A stretch of 64,000 nucleotides of DNA from Trema orientale (taxonomy: Eukaryota; Streptophyta; Magnoliopsida; Rosales; Cannabaceae): positions 157,520 to 221,519 of the forward strand of contig JXTC01000273.1 of the NCBI GenBank assembly GCA_002914845.1. The letters run 5' to 3'. The position numbers and the translations under genes were made by a program. Below the pieces are notes generated by a model that saw only the letters and a program-made list of their open reading frames with translations, made no database searches and was not told where the DNA came from. Shown here piece after piece: positions 1 through 13,769 of this stretch; the stretch's first letter is position 1; every line of letters starts with the position of its first letter.

Positions 1-1603
1 TTTTATTTTTCTGTAATTTATATATAAAAATAAATGACAGATCTACTTGTTTTGGTTTAGATGTTTGCTTATTTATTTACGTACTTTCATTGAAATATAT
101 TGAGGGTTTTGAGTTTTTCTTTGGGCTTTTGATGGTGGTAAGGATTAGGAATAGGTCTAGGGGTACTTTGTTAACCTTGATGTAATTTCATATAAAAGAC
201 AGAATAATTTTCTTCTAATTGCATGCTTGCTTATTTATGTACTTTCATAGAACCATATTGAGGGTTTGCATTTTTTCTATTAAGGGTTTTGCATTTTTTT
301 TCCCTTTGTTTGGGGCTATTGACGATGGTCAAGGATTATGCTTGGAAGTATTGTGTTCACCTTGGTGTAATATAGAATTGTAGTAACTTAATGAGAAAGG
401 TTATTGTATAGATATTAGTGAGTTATAATATATTTAATAAAAAAATGACATATTGCTATGAGTTGTATTTATTGTTATTTGATTATTATGGAAATTTTTT
501 CGAGATTTGCTCATAAAGGAAATTCTGATATTTATCAATCCTTAATTTAGGTGTTTTTATCTTTTCTTGTTGTAAATCGATTTATCTTTGTTTTTGTGTT
601 GATGGATAGAGTGCAAGAAAAGAATTGTTTACATTCTTTCCTATTGCTATATTTCTTTTCGTTTCTTTTGTTCCACATATCGTGTGTGTATATATATAGA
701 GTAAACACATGAGTTGGCATTCATATCAATCACTAAATTTTGAATGATGTGGTCCCACTCATAGATAAAATAGTAGTTTTATTGGAAGCAACATAATTTT
801 TTTGTGCAATTTTTTGGTGTTCCAATCATCATTCATATATATATATGCCCATCTTCTTTTCTTAAAACGGATATTTATTTTATATACTTGTGCACACCTT
901 TAAGTTTTTTTACTTTAATGGCTACGGAATTTTTTTAAATAATTTGGATGTTATCATCTGTCTACATGCACTACATTTAAACTCCGTTTTTGACTTACTG
1001 TATAATAAGCATGTAAAAATTTTCTGGCATACCATATAATAAAAAGGTTTCCTTTCATATTAGTATCGAATTTAGTTCATTATTCACAAACACGTGTATA
1101 TGTTAGACACAATTGAAAAACACTACCGGGCATGTGTCTTAGGCACGCGCAATCATAACTAGTATATATATATATATGGGTATATATATAAAAACCTATA
1201 TATACTAACATTGTGGGCTGGTTTAGATTTGAAACTGACCGAATGTTGGCAAAACTGCAACTGAACCAAACCAGTCGGTTTGCACTCCAGTCACGAATGA
1301 GCGAGAACGTGCGGATCAGACTAGTTTGGTGTAGTTTGGACGGTTTCTGCGGTTTTGTGGTCTCGAACACCTCAAGCCCTTAGTCGGCACTTTGCATGCT
1401 TTGCTTGAAGAGCTTTGGGTCGTAAGGACTCGAGCTGAGTTAGAATGCATTTTAGCCTGATCCGCACACCTAAATTCTAAATGCAAAATGCAAAGCATTT
1501 AGAAGGGCTAGACCTAAATTCTAAATGCTTGAATTTTGGACTCATTTTAAGGCCCTATTTGTTTCACTGCAAAAGCCCATTTTAGTCTTTTCTTTTTTCA
1601 GGG

Positions 1604-1890
1604 TTTATAGAAATATGACCAAATTTTGGGCTCAATTTAAGTAAATATCCATTTGTCAAATATTATAGCAAAATGTCCGCTATATATGTTTATATACCAA
1701 GTGTAAAATTTTATGTATCAAGTACAAAAGATTATATATCAAGTACATTTCAGTACAGTAACTGAAATTAGTAGATAAACATATCTAGTAAGTGTAAAAA
1801 TATATATACCTGGACATTTAGCTATAAAATTTTAAAAAATGGACATCTACTTAATCAAATTTAAAATATTGGTCATCTACCTAAATTTCT
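1604..1890. repeat. Foldback (MITE-like) element, dispersed family
   Basis: The two halves are imperfect inverted copies of each other. The left half reads agaaatatgaccaaatttt and continues with taagtaaatatccattt. The right half, read in reverse, gives the matching gaccaatatttt and taagtagatgtccatttt. The core carries the phrase ataccaagtgtaaaa. Related copies lie near 2290-2440, 24270-24490, 25370-25630 and 34555-34840. No coding capacity is seen, so this is a non-autonomous element. Its superfamily is not clear because I could not settle a target-site duplication. Confidence 0.5.
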
Positions 1891-3868
1891 CTCTTTTTTT
1901 TTAGAAAAATGGGAGAAATGAGGTGACCAGAGTAATATCTCTCCTTGGGTATGACTATAGGAGTTTCCTACTCTACTAATAGAAATGTATCTTTATTGAG
2001 AAATCTTAAGGCATGTCTTACCGCATCAGGAAATGGAACGTATCATCCTAACCCCACCGAATCATAGTCTTTGACTTAACAATTAGGAAATGGACTGAGT
2101 AATTTTGGGTTAAATTGTTATTGACTAAAACCACTCTCTTTTCTGTTCTCCTATATCACTGCTTTATACGTGGACTCTATTATACTTATATAACATAAAA
2201 GTTAGAATATGTGTCTTTTTTTATACTTCGTTTTTAAATATCTATTTTTTTTTATAGGTAAATGGGTAATGACTAACTATACGGATTTTTTGACTTAATA
2301 TATCTTTTTATATACCAATTTTATTTTATGTACTGAGTATATTAATTTTCTTTTATACTGGTCATTTCACTACAACATTAGAAAAATAAACACTTACTTA
2401 AAATGAGTCCAAAATTCAGTCATGTTACTAAAATACTAAACCTTTTACTTAAATATGCATTTTGATTCATATGATATTTGTCTATAATATACTAAATCTT
2501 GAAAAAACGAAGATTGACAATGTCAGGAAAATAATGAGTGAGAACCGACCACAAGAAGAAGCACGATTCAAGAATGATGCGATTTGGACGCCGTTGAAGG
2601 ATTAGGAATGAGGGGCTCGATAAGAGTACATATGGGTGTGATAAAAGGATTATGTTAGTTGTTATTTTTAGGTTTAAGTAAGGATATCTTTGTCCATATT
2701 GTTTATCCATTAAAATGACATTAATATAAAATCAAAAGTTGGATTAGACTAACTTCAGATTTTAGTTGTAGATGTGGGATAAATTTTTTGGGCTGACTAC
2801 ATAAATACCCGGTTTAGATAGCATATTTGGATAGATACTTGGCACCGTTTGACTATATTCTTTGGAATTACTACATAAATACCCGTTTTAGATAGCACAT
2901 TTGGATGGATACTCAGTTTTTATTTTTAATCAAATTTATACTCCTTTTTTTTCGGAGAAATGAAGACCATAGGTTTTAATGTATACCATAGACATATATT
3001 TTATGTAAATATATATATATATCTACAATCGAGTATAAATTTATAAAATATATATATATCTAAAATCGAGTATACATTTATAACTTTTTATAAATGTATA
3101 CCATAGTTATGTATTTATAATGTAAATGTATATAGTACTTTATGTATAAAATTTATACATAAAAAGAAGTAAAATATCATTAAAAGGATTGGGTTTTGTA
3201 TCCAAATATTTTACTTAAAATATGTATTCAGTCTAATTTCCTCAAATTTTTTAGCAAACCACTTTTTTTTTTTTTTAATGTTTACCAAACATTTTTTGAC
3301 CCAAAAATTTTGGAAAATAAAAAATAAAAGGAATGATTTTAGCTTCTCAAATTTTTTTACCAAATTAGCTCTTTGGCAAAAATGATTTTTTTTATGACTA
3401 TCTCCAACAATGATTTGGGCAAAATGATTTTTTTATGACTCTTTCCTACAATGATTTTGTTAGGCCTAAATTTTTTTTTATCTTTTATATATATATATAT
3501 ATATTAATGATCACATCAGGTTATAAAATTGTTGACCAATTCTAAAAAGGTCATTTTGAAAAAGAATCATTTTGTGCCCAAACGTTGTTAATGGTCCTTT
3601 CCCCATTAAGTGAGATATGAGTTTGAAATTTGAACACAATGGACCTAGAAATTTGTTTATTTTTAATAAAATTTTCCATTCTTACTTAAAAATGTGAATA
3701 TTATGGCCTATATTTTTTATTTTTAGTCTACGCATGTTTAAGAATAAAAAATATATATTATAAGATTTGCAAAGATAAGAAGTTAGTGAACTTCACTTGA
3801 CACATTTCTAACTATTACTTTTTGATTTTTTTTTTTTTTTTTTTTTTGTGAAAGGATTCAACTTCATT

Positions 3869-4192
3869 AAAACTCAAATAAGGGTTACGATAGCAAATTG
3901 AGTTACATATAACCTCTTGCAATGAGAATTAGAATATCGATTCATAAACTTGAAGATAGAAATATCTTCAGAAATCTCGGAGCACAAGTAGTCCCTGACA
4001 ACAATTTTGGAGAAGAACTCTGTGATGAATAAAACTCAAATAAGGGTTACGATAGCAAATTGAGTTACATATAACCTCTTGCAATGAGAATTAGAATATC
4101 GATTCATAAACTTGAAGATAGAAATATCTTCAGAAATCTCGGAGCACAAGTAGTCCCTGACAACAATTTTGGAGAAGAACTCTGTGATGAAT
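3869..4192. repeat. Exact tandem duplication, 2 x 162 bp
   Basis: Bases 3869-4030 and 4031-4192 appear identical by eye over the full 162-bp unit. A long T run and the phrase gtgaaaggattcaacttcat come just before. That layout resembles the reversed poly-A tail of a retroposed sequence such as a LINE 3' end. That identity is only suggested. The perfect identity points to a very recent duplication or an assembly error. Confidence 0.85.
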
Positions 4193-7100
4193 GTAATACA
4201 GCTCTTCAATGACTCGTTTTGACTCTTTACTATCTAAATTGGCACTTCTAATTGATTTACTGAAGTAGATTCTACCAACGGTAATCCTCTATAGTAACAA
4301 CTTCCCCAAATCTGAATAAAAAATGATACAGATTTATAGGACAACCACATGACTAATAAAGAAAATACCAAAAATATCTCAAACCACTATAAATCTAGAT
4401 TTGGGTGTACTAAGACCAACATAGATCTCGATCTAGGTGGATGACTGCATTCCCAAATAGAAGGATCATTTGAAACTAAAAATAAAAACACGAAAAAAAA
4501 ATGAGAAAAACTTATACTGGAGAGAAGGAAAATCTCTCTTCCCAATGGAGGAGGCACCTACTAAGAGAGGAGGCGAAAAGGAGCTGAGCCGGGGAGGGCT
4601 CTATGTGGAGGAGAAGGATAAAGAAAAAAAGATGATATTAATTTTTAAAATTATTCCATCATAAACAACATAAACACTAAATTTGTTACTATTTACTAAT
4701 ATGATAATATAAGTTCATTGTTCCAAAAATGAATGAGTCAATTAATTAAATGTATAACACAAACGATAAATAAATATCTAACCTTATAGAAGGGAAAGAA
4801 GAAGCAAATCAAAATTAGCTAAAACCCAAGTAAGAAGGGAGCGAGAGAAAGAAGGAGATGGAAAAGATTGGAGGTTGAAAGAGATTCATTGAGCGGAACG
4901 AAATTGAGCGAGGCAAGGTTTTATTTATTTATTTATTTTTAAATCATAGTTAGTGAAATTGCTAAGAAAATGAAAACCATAAGTTTTGACGATTTTCGTT
5001 TTACCTTCAATAAGAGAAAATAAAACCCTTCACTTTCTCGAGTGTTAAAAAATTAATTCTAAACTTGTAACAACATAGAATCTCAAACTTAAAAATATCA
5101 AAACTTTGTAACAACATAAAATTTTTTAATATTCCAGTTCCCATACAAAGAAAATCCCATACAAATCTCCTTCTCCCCCTTAGTTGCAGAAAATATCTCA
5201 ATTAAGCCTAAATAGGCAATTCCATTAATTTACTTGATATAATAGTCAAATGTTAGGCAATATGAGGAAAGTGTTATTTCCTCTAAATTCATTTACTCGA
5301 TAAGGGGTAGCTATTATTCTCTTACTGAAAATGCATGGATAAGCTTTTTCAATAGTTTGAATCCTCCTCAACATGAGAAAATCTATTCAGTTTGGCGCCA
5401 GAAGTATTGACTTGCACAGTTTATCTAGCAAGAATTTGTGTATTTAACACGTGATTTTTCTGTCCAATAAATTGATGTATATACAAATTAGGGCTTTATT
5501 GGAACGTTCTCAATTTATTAGGAAAATTTAAAGTATGGAGGCTAAACCGAGATAAAAAGCAAAGTTTAGGGCCGACTTGTGTTTTAATTCTTAATTCAAT
5601 TTTTCAAGTATAATTCCATGCACTTTATTCTTCTTCTTTTGGAGGAAATAAAAGTCTAGTAGAAAAATTGTGTTTTTATTATCTACCCAACCAAATATAC
5701 TCGTAGATGATTTATAACACAATTTAAGTCGTAAACAAATACCAAAAAAATTCATATTTTCTTTTTTTTTTTCCTTTTTTTCGCAGACAAATTTTGATAC
5801 AAAATTATAAGAATTCTTACTCAATGTTAAATACTTCGCACCATGTTTGGTCTAAAGAGTTAAAACTTTACTTGCTTGCATCCACTTATATGATAAGACT
5901 TATTGACCCCGTTAAAATAAATGCCAATCTAAAACTTGCCATGTACTTCGATTAATACTATATGACTGATGCCCTTAACAAAACATCAAAAAAATATATT
6001 AGAGGGACCATAAAATCGGACGAACTTTCTGCGAAATTGCGAAATACACTTCTTTACTATCAGCAAGATAAATAAGAAATTTTTTTAAAAAAAGGAGAGA
6101 TAGTTAAAAATTTAATACATGGAGTAGGTATGTCCGTGGGTTAGTTTTCTAGTTTATTTCTAGAAATTACAAATTTAACTTCATTAGTTTCAAATTCTAA
6201 ATTAAAACCATTAAACCAAGACCAAATCTAACCACAATGTAGTTTGATACCGGTTTGCAATTTTTTTTTTTTTTTTTTTTTTGAGAGAGAGAGCCTTTCG
6301 AAATAACATGCATCCTACCAAAAAAAAAAAACATATTTATAAAATTGTCACAATCCAATTAATCTGAACAATATATTACAAATATAAAGTAAATAAAGTT
6401 AAAATAAAACTAGTACAATCATCAAAACTAAATCAAATTCAATAGCAAATAACTCATAAGATGAGTATAATTTGGTGTGGTGTACAATAAATACTATAGA
6501 CAACAAATAGAAATAGTGTCACCTATTTATGTTGAGTGTGCTAACTAAAAGTCCCACATTAGCTAACATGAGAAGCATTAGATTTATAAAGGCTTGGGTT
6601 ACTCATCTTAACATGGTAGACCTTTTAAGTTGGAATACCAAACACAACAATTTATTTATATATATATATATATGGGACACTAATTTAGTATTTTTTTTTT
6701 TTTTTTTAACTTATTTATAGATATTGTATTGCTCAGTTAAAATTTATTATGCACGTCTTTTTATGATAAAGAATAAAAAGAGAAAAACATCAAATAATGC
6801 ATATTTATTATTATTTTTTTTAATTACTCAAATTATAGTAATTATTAGATAATGATCTAACAATTTAAAAAAAAATAGTTGTAGATAGATATAAAAAAAA
6901 TACCTATGACCCATATATATACATATATATATTATATGATAATCTAACTTAGCATATTGTGATTTGTTTTCGACAATTTAGCAAATTTTGAAATCACAAA
7001 TCAAACTAAACCAATAGTTTAAAAACAATCAAAAACTTTTATTTAAAAAAAAATTCCAAAACCATATCCATAAGTAACCAGACCAAACCATAATTGTTTA

Positions 7101-7493
7101 AATATATGGCACTTGTTAAATATTTACACAGAATAAAAACCAGCAAAGTAAGGTTTTCGTGTAATTATAATATATCTTTTTTTTTCAAAGAAAAATTATA
7201 CTTTGTTTCAGTACATATATAAAACTCCATAACCCGACAAATCCGATCAAAAACAACCCAACCAACCTTTAAAAAGAACAACACGTGGAAAAATACTCGG
7301 GTTCCTATCAACCTAACCATTGAAACTTTAGGTGGGTTTCATTTTGATATTATCCGCCAGAGTAGCTCGAACCCGATCGACATTAATTATATACATATAA
7401 TATTTTCAACATTTGTTGATATAACTTACATATATATGTAAAAAAAATTTAAAAATATGATTTAGGACACAAACGGCCCAGGAATTATTTAAC

Positions 7494-7915
7494 TTATAGT
7501 AATTTGATCCTCAAAATTCTAATTGTGATAATTGAATCCTTGAACTTTCCAATTTGAAGGAATTTGATTCCTAAATTGTCTAAATTGTAACATACTATCA
7601 ATTTTTTTTTACCAAAAACAGATCTAAGGAATTTGATCCCTGAGCTATTTAAAATTGTATTTAAAGGAAAATAAATTGAATAAAACAATCTAGAGAAAAA
7701 GAAAAATATATTATTTACATTTTATAAGGTTTTTGGAGCTCAAAATTTAGAAAAAAAAATTTCTGTAATTATTCATTTTTATGCTTAAAATTGTCTAATT
7801 ACCTTTCAAATACACTTGTAGATATTATCATAAACTCTCTATATGTGTTTTTTTTATTATAAATATAACAATACATTGTAATTAGATGATCCATGGACTA
7901 AATTACTTCAAATCA
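7494..7915. repeat. Probable foldback element
   Basis: The left side has repeated phrases of the type aatttgatcc and cttgaactttccaatttg. The right end, in reverse, reads gaagtaatttagtccatgga. The two ends therefore pair imperfectly. The same phrase type recurs near 45,540 and 46,870. No coding capacity is seen. Confidence 0.35.
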
Positions 7916-10900
7916 AAAAATTGGGCAGCGGAAAAGCAAAGTCATAAGACATGCGTGCAAGACCTGCAAATGAAATGCAGTTCTGATCCCCGTACACGTG
8001 TTATGATGCATGTTGTTTGATCCTGGGACAATGGAAACAAAGATGAGCAAACCCCACATTGTAAAAGATAATTATTTAAACGCACTAGTGACGAGAATAG
8101 GTGATGCTAAATGGCAAATAGTATTCCTCATAAGTCATAACATAGTTAGCAAATCAAAAATATTTTTAAACATTCGTACTAAAAATATGTGTACGTTTAA
8201 AAATTCGTAAATTTATTTATATATGTATGACATTTTTAGTTTGAAAAATATATTTATAAGATACGTTAATAAAAAGTGTAATTATATATATATATATAAG
8301 TAATGATAAAAAACACCATAAGAAATGTCAATTTTTGTGAAATTCTAATATAGGAGGGGTAAAATTCCTCCCATCTGTAGGAGATTTCTTTTAACCATTA
8401 AGTCAAAATTGAATGATCTTTTTCAATTTGCTTATTATAAAAACACCTACGTACAATTATGTTCTCTTTCCACTAAAAATTGAAAAACAAAGTAAAAATC
8501 TGTTATCATTTCCAAAAACAAATAGAAAAAGAAATAAGGGGGAAAACATTTGTCTCATTTGTTTTCTCCATAAGCAACTTTGAGAACAGTACGTAATAAA
8601 GAAACTCAAATATGAAAAAAAGCAGTATTTTCTCTTTATTTTCTCTCATTTGCTACTTACCTTGCTATGAATCCCAAAAAGATATATATATATATTTTTT
8701 GGCTGGGCTTTGACATACCTATTTAATGATTTTAAAATATATATACTCCAAAAGACGAATTAGACAACTGTGAAGAAGAATGGAGCAAAACTGAAATGTA
8801 GATTTATCCAAAGAACTTGCTTGTTTATATACATATACCGATATAGAAAAAAGCAAGTAAGGCTCAACCGAATGAAAATCAAATAGAAGTAATATTGTTG
8901 TCGCTTGCTTCAGAGCAAGCGCCGTAACCAATGCCAATGACGGGAAATTAAGCCGTATGTTATGTTTAACTTTTTTTTTTCTTTGGTGAGGATCTGAGAT
9001 CTGCAAATTCAGGTCAACATTCATCCATATAATCACCTTTCTCAAATTAAATTCAGCATCCCTGATTATTTTTTAAACTGCAAACCCAATTTTAAACTAT
9101 AATAATAATTCCACCGAAAACATATAGACAAGAAAAAATCCAAACAACCAAAATTTGATCCTTCTATAGTAACTCCTAAGCAGATCGAAGATGAGTTTGG
9201 CCAAAAAAAAAACTTTGTGGAAAGAAATTTTATGGGTGGTTTGAAGAAGATAGAGCAAATTAATGAGTTTTTCCTCCCTTTTTTTTTTTCAAGTTTAATT
9301 ACCATATATTGAGTGTATGAGAAATTCTATATAATCGCTTTGTTGATCACCACTCGTTTTCATCAAACGCTCTAACAACTGCTCTAATATGTAGGAGAGA
9401 TTTTGCCCCTCTTACACTGGAAGCCCCCGTCAGTTTTTACCCAGAAGATGTAATTAATATATGAAGTCCTACCTAAAATGTCTTTCAATCTTATAGTAAA
9501 AAACTGAGACTCTGTATGGTGCTTGGTATCTTAAGGTGCCCATAGCATTATTTATAAGAAAAATATTACATTTTCACATACTTTAATATGATTGGTCAAG
9601 AAAATATTAAGATTATTTATTGATAATTGATTAAATGTTTAATTATTCAAAGTAAAATCAATATTATATGATAAATAATAACAAAAAAAAATACTGAGAT
9701 AAAAACAATAAAATTAAAAATACAGAAAATGAAATTAGAGATGAGTATTTTATACGGCTGAAAGATACATATATGTATAATACGTTTTCATTAAAAAGTA
9801 TGAATATTTTTAAATATGTTTGACAAAAATACGTAATTCAAGTTGTATAATTACAAAATACATATATATAATGTACGTATATAGTATGGATATAATAGGT
9901 AAAATTGCTAATTATGGCTCGCGAAGGTAAAATATATTCAAAGTTAAATGTTAATATGAAACTTCATGAATATTCGACGTCATCATATTGCTCAACATTT
10001 TTCTTTTGGGCTCAGAGTACTATATATTGTTGACACAAGAAAAATGATACTAATACTAATAGAACACAAATCCAAGCGCAACTTAATGCCACTATAAATT
10101 TTCGATGCTTTTAGATTTGGTTTTTGAGCAAAATTATGTAAGTCGATTGTGATATTAAAAAAAAAAAGGAAAGAAAGAAAGAAAAAACGTTAGCGAAGAA
10201 AGTCAGGAAACATTTTCCTTTTTGGCTCAAACAAAAAAAAAAGGATAATGAGTGACGTAAATCTAAATAACGCCGTAGTGACATTACGTACTCCACGTGG
10301 TAATACTAGTTAAATAGATCCGTACGTAACTTTTTCCTCTGATTCTACTTGGTCTTTTTTTATTTATTTTTATTTTTTTACCATTGACCTTAACCGTACC
10401 TATTTCTTCAATTCCATTTAATTGAAGCCTCATATATAGTCAAGTTTAGCGCCTATATCAGCTGCTGAGATCACTTCTTCTCCTCAAAGCTCGAAACAAA
10501 TTAGGATCCCCTAATGCTCAAAGCAGTAGTCTTAATGACCTTCATATGACTGACCTGACCCATTGCTGGTACCACTTCAAAAAGTCGCGCTAGTGGACCC
10601 TCGTTCTGTAAGCCTTTCATTCAAATTGACCACACGATTCAAGACTAATAATTCATATCCTGAGAAAATGAGACTGCACCTAAATACGATGACTAAGAAA
10701 TTTGAAATTCTATTAGACAAAAATTATACTCATGTATTAACTTACATATAATGTAAAAATCTATCTTTTGTCTAAAATTCCTTTTAATATCAATAAGTCG
10801 TCTACTATTCGTGGCTGAAAATAAATATTATATTACTTTTACCCTTCCTTTTGGAAAAAAAAATAAAATAAAATAAGAACCAGTTTTAAGCATATAAAAA

Positions 10901-11149
10901 TTCTACTACATGTGCGTGATACTAAAACTCAATAGAATAGAATCGCTTAGCTTTACCACTAACCAAAAAAATAAAATCTAAAACCCAATTTGTAATTTCC
11001 TTGGTGATACACAATTAATTTCCCAAGAATATTTCTCTCGGCTGTATAAACAACAAAAAACGAAAAAAACAAAAAACAAAACAAAAGAAGAAGTCCAACA
11101 AAATTTCTTACCTGTATTAAAAAAAATAAAAAGAAGAAAATGTAATTTT

Positions 11150-12418
11150 TTATCCAATAAACACATTCTCATCCTCTTCAACCTCCTCCATTTCTTCACC
11201 ACCATCACCAAGGTCTCCACCGTCGCCGCCATCCTCTTCCAGCCACCGCTCGCCTCCGAGACTACAGTCAGCTTTATGCCGAAGCTTCCAATCGAGCGCT
11301 TGACATCCCCGCGAGCAATAATTCACCTTCCCACACACCGAGCACCTTCGAAACTCGTGCGGCCGGGTCTCGGGTCGACCGCACCCGCCATGGGCGCACA
11401 GCCTCAGCTTCTCGCCCAGCACCGCGCCTCGAGCCGACCCGAACCACTCCTTCATGAACCGGTTTGCCGGGTGGAGCTCCGGCTCCGGGACGCTGCACCC
11501 GAAATCGCTCAGCAACGGGCAGCCGAGCGAGCCAGGCGCCAAGAGCTGGTAGAAATGGGACCGCCACGCCGGCGACCGGAGCCCGTCGGCCAGCTCCCGC
11601 GCGTTGGCCTGGACCAGGAGGCGTCGGCCCTCGGCGACGTTCTGGCGGACGCCGTAGCCGTCCTGGAGGCAGTGGCCGAGCTCGCGGAGCGCGTTGGTGT
11701 GGCCGAGGTAGGCGGCGCGTGCGCACAACGCGACCCCGGCGCGCAGGTCCTTGTCGCCCTTGGAGCCCCCGCTGCCGTTGAACTGGATCACCGCGAGGGA
11801 GTAGAGCGCCGGCGCGTGCGACCTAATCGCGGCCTTTGCCATTAGCGAAGCCCCACTCCCTCTGCTTTGTAAGCAATAAAATCGGATCTGGTAACCAATC
11901 AAAACACGAAAATTATTTAAATAAACAAACAAATAAATAAAAATTAAAAAAAAAAGAGAGAGAGAGATCATGCTAACCATTCCGAGAGTATAACAGGCCT
12001 CCGGGTTGCCCGAGTTAGCGCACTGTTTCAGAAATCGGTGAGCCGACTCGGTCCATTTCTCGGCTCTAACCGCGAGCGTTTTGGGACCAGCTTTGGATAA
12101 TACCAAGGGATGAACACCTAACCGGTTCAATCTTTTGCATCTATACGTACAATAAATTTAAAATTTTTTTAAAAAAAAGTTCAAACTCACTTTCTGTCCA
12201 TCCAAAAAGAAAAAAAAAAAAAGATTCCAGGAAAATGAAAAAGAAAAAAGAAAGTCTTACGTGAGAAGAATGGTGACGAAATCGGAGGGAGAAGAGGCAG
12301 AGGCGCTGAGCTTGGCGAGGATGAAGACGACGAGATCGTCCGGTAAGCCGTCGAAAAAATCGGGCTTCTCTACGGTTCGGCGATGGAATCGAATCTTTTT
12401 CCTCTGAATATTGGTCAT
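11150..12418 (-). CDS. F-box protein with Sel1-like repeats and C-terminal MYND zinc finger
   Basis: Likely substrate-recognition subunit of an SCF ubiquitin ligase; the substrate is unknown. Coding exons are 12418-12261, 12140-11978 and 11887-11150, all GT-AG, giving 352 residues. The ATG at 12418 is the first in frame after an upstream in-frame stop. Residues about 18-70 form the F-box region (KPDFFDGLPDDLVVFILAKL). Residues about 80-200 are Sel1/TPR-like (CYTLGM, ALCARAAYLGHTNALRELG, QDGYGVRQN). Residues about 271-315 are a MYND finger with ordered Cys/His (CGRPE, RRCSVCGKVNYCSRGCQ, RHKADC). The tail is acidic. Layout and wording match the Arabidopsis At1g67340/At5g50450 family as I recall it. 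The second intron is 90 nt and stop-free in frame. Exon 3 is GC-rich compared with its surroundings. Confidence 0.93.
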
Positions 12419-12655
12419 TATTTTTTTATTTTTGATTATTTAATTCTTCATATTTTTGAAGAAGAGAAAGAAAGCACTGGGAGACACAGAACAGAGTGTG
12501 TGTGTGTGGTGTGGGGGTGTGTGGTTATGTATAATAGTGTATGTATTATGCGTTTTTCTCTCTTTCTCTCTGGTTTGGTTTTTGAGTCTTTTTCTTTTCT
12601 TTGGCTCTGTTTTGAGGGTGCGTATCGGTAAAAGGCGAAACCAAAGGACGAGGGC

Positions 12656-12663
12656 TTTATATA
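12656..12663 (-). promoter_or_regulatory. TATA box of the F-box/MYND gene
   Basis: Read on the minus strand this is TATATAAA, 238 bases upstream of the start codon. The region between is rich in GA on the coding strand, as is common in plant 5' UTRs. The placement predicts transcription starting near 12,625. No transcript evidence is available here. Confidence 0.5.
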
Positions 12664-13383
12664 CGAGAGCTGGGCTGGCTATAAGTAAGAAGACGCCAAA
12701 CTCAAGAAAATGGAGAGGTGGACCCCACAATGAATGCAATAAAATGGGAATTTTTTAATTCTTGTTTTGGAGAAAAAAAAAATTATTGGATTCTGCATTT
12801 GGTCTTGCTTTGGGTAATAGCCTCCTAAATATGGCCGTGGCTATTGTTTTTTTTTTTTGGAAGAGAAATACAATGAATATTAGGGTTATTACCTTTTTTT
12901 AAGAAAAATTAGATAATTAGGGTATAACTTTAATAGATTGTTTATCAGATTCTACGTATCATACGGATCAATGGTTTATTATGGTATAATTGATAGTTAA
13001 CAGTTATATCAATATGCCAATTTTATTCTAGTTGTAATTAGAAAATGAATGAATGCACTAATACATTATATTGTATAGGAAATTTTATAAATAAGTGGTC
13101 GCACGCTAGTAGTAATTACACTTTGTGACGGAAAGTTTTAAGTTCGAATACCTCCTTCATGGGAAAAGTTTTCCTAGGAATGCTAACGTCGACAATTTTG
13201 TCGTAGAAACCTATCATGTGAGAACGCTAACATATCAATAATTTTATATAGTATGACTGATAATTAACAACTATTTCTATATGCTAATTTTATTCTAACC
13301 CTAATTAGAAAATTAATAAATGCGCTACCCTATATGATATGGCAAATTTTGTAAATAAGTGTTTCTATGCTCGTGGTAATTAC

Positions 13384-13769
13384 CTAAAATTCGCTACTCC
13401 TAGGATTTCACTTCAACAAATATCAGAATAACGGAGAAATAAAAATAGGGAATTGAAACAGTCACTACAACACAAGAATTTAAGTGGAAAACTCCTAAAT
13501 CAGGAGAAAAACCACCGCCCTCCAGAAAAGACTTTCACTATATGGAAAATTGTTACAATCATACAGCTTTCTCTCTTCTACCCAATGATCCTAAAACACT
13601 CAAGCACTCTTATAAGTATTTTCTCACTCATACCTTTCACCACACTCTTAGAACAACAAGAGAGCTCACACGTCTCTATATTTAAGAAAATACTCCTAAG
13701 AAAATACAAAAAGAAGACTCTAGGATAAAACACTAAAAATGCTTTTTTGGGATTGGGATGAGGAAATTT
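13384..13769. mobile_element. 386-bp insert flanked by 68-bp exact direct repeats
   Basis: Bases 13316-13383 and 13770-13837 are identical over 68 bp, and both belong to the array unit. The DNA between them does not. It contains the phrases gtggaaaactcctaaatcagg and agaaaaaccaccgccctcc, which recall LTR or untranslated parts of plant retrotransposons. A 68-bp duplication is too long for a normal target-site duplication. Unequal exchange or repair between array copies is more likely. No protein is recognised. Confidence 0.55.

Larger units (their letters stand above)
1..11149. other. Gene-poor intergenic region with transposon remnants
   Basis: No open reading frame here looks like a known protein. 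The DNA is very AT-rich, with many A or T runs and (AT)n tracts. It contains the separately listed foldback element near 1,600, a 162-bp tandem duplication and a second foldback element near 7,500. A 50-bp near-repeat with a 74-bp period lies at 2796-2919. The last few hundred bases are expected to include the 3' UTR of the F-box/MYND gene, which reads leftwards. Confidence 0.6.

Noticed and set aside
8719..9045. A 108-codon minus-strand frame
   Set aside because: No recognisable domain, AT-driven composition and no supporting splice or promoter context.
11274..11726. A second minus-strand frame in the F-box/MYND exon
   Set aside because: Overlaps the real frame out of phase, with an Arg/Pro-rich composition typical of shifted GC-rich coding DNA.
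11276..11845. Plus-strand frames of 189 and 105 codons opposite the F-box/MYND exon
   Set aside because: Antisense shadows of the GC-rich exon 3; Arg/Pro/Ala-rich with no domain.
12440..12758. Overlapping ORFs on both strands upstream of the F-box start
   Set aside because: They lie in the 5' UTR/promoter and come from CT/GA-rich low-complexity DNA.
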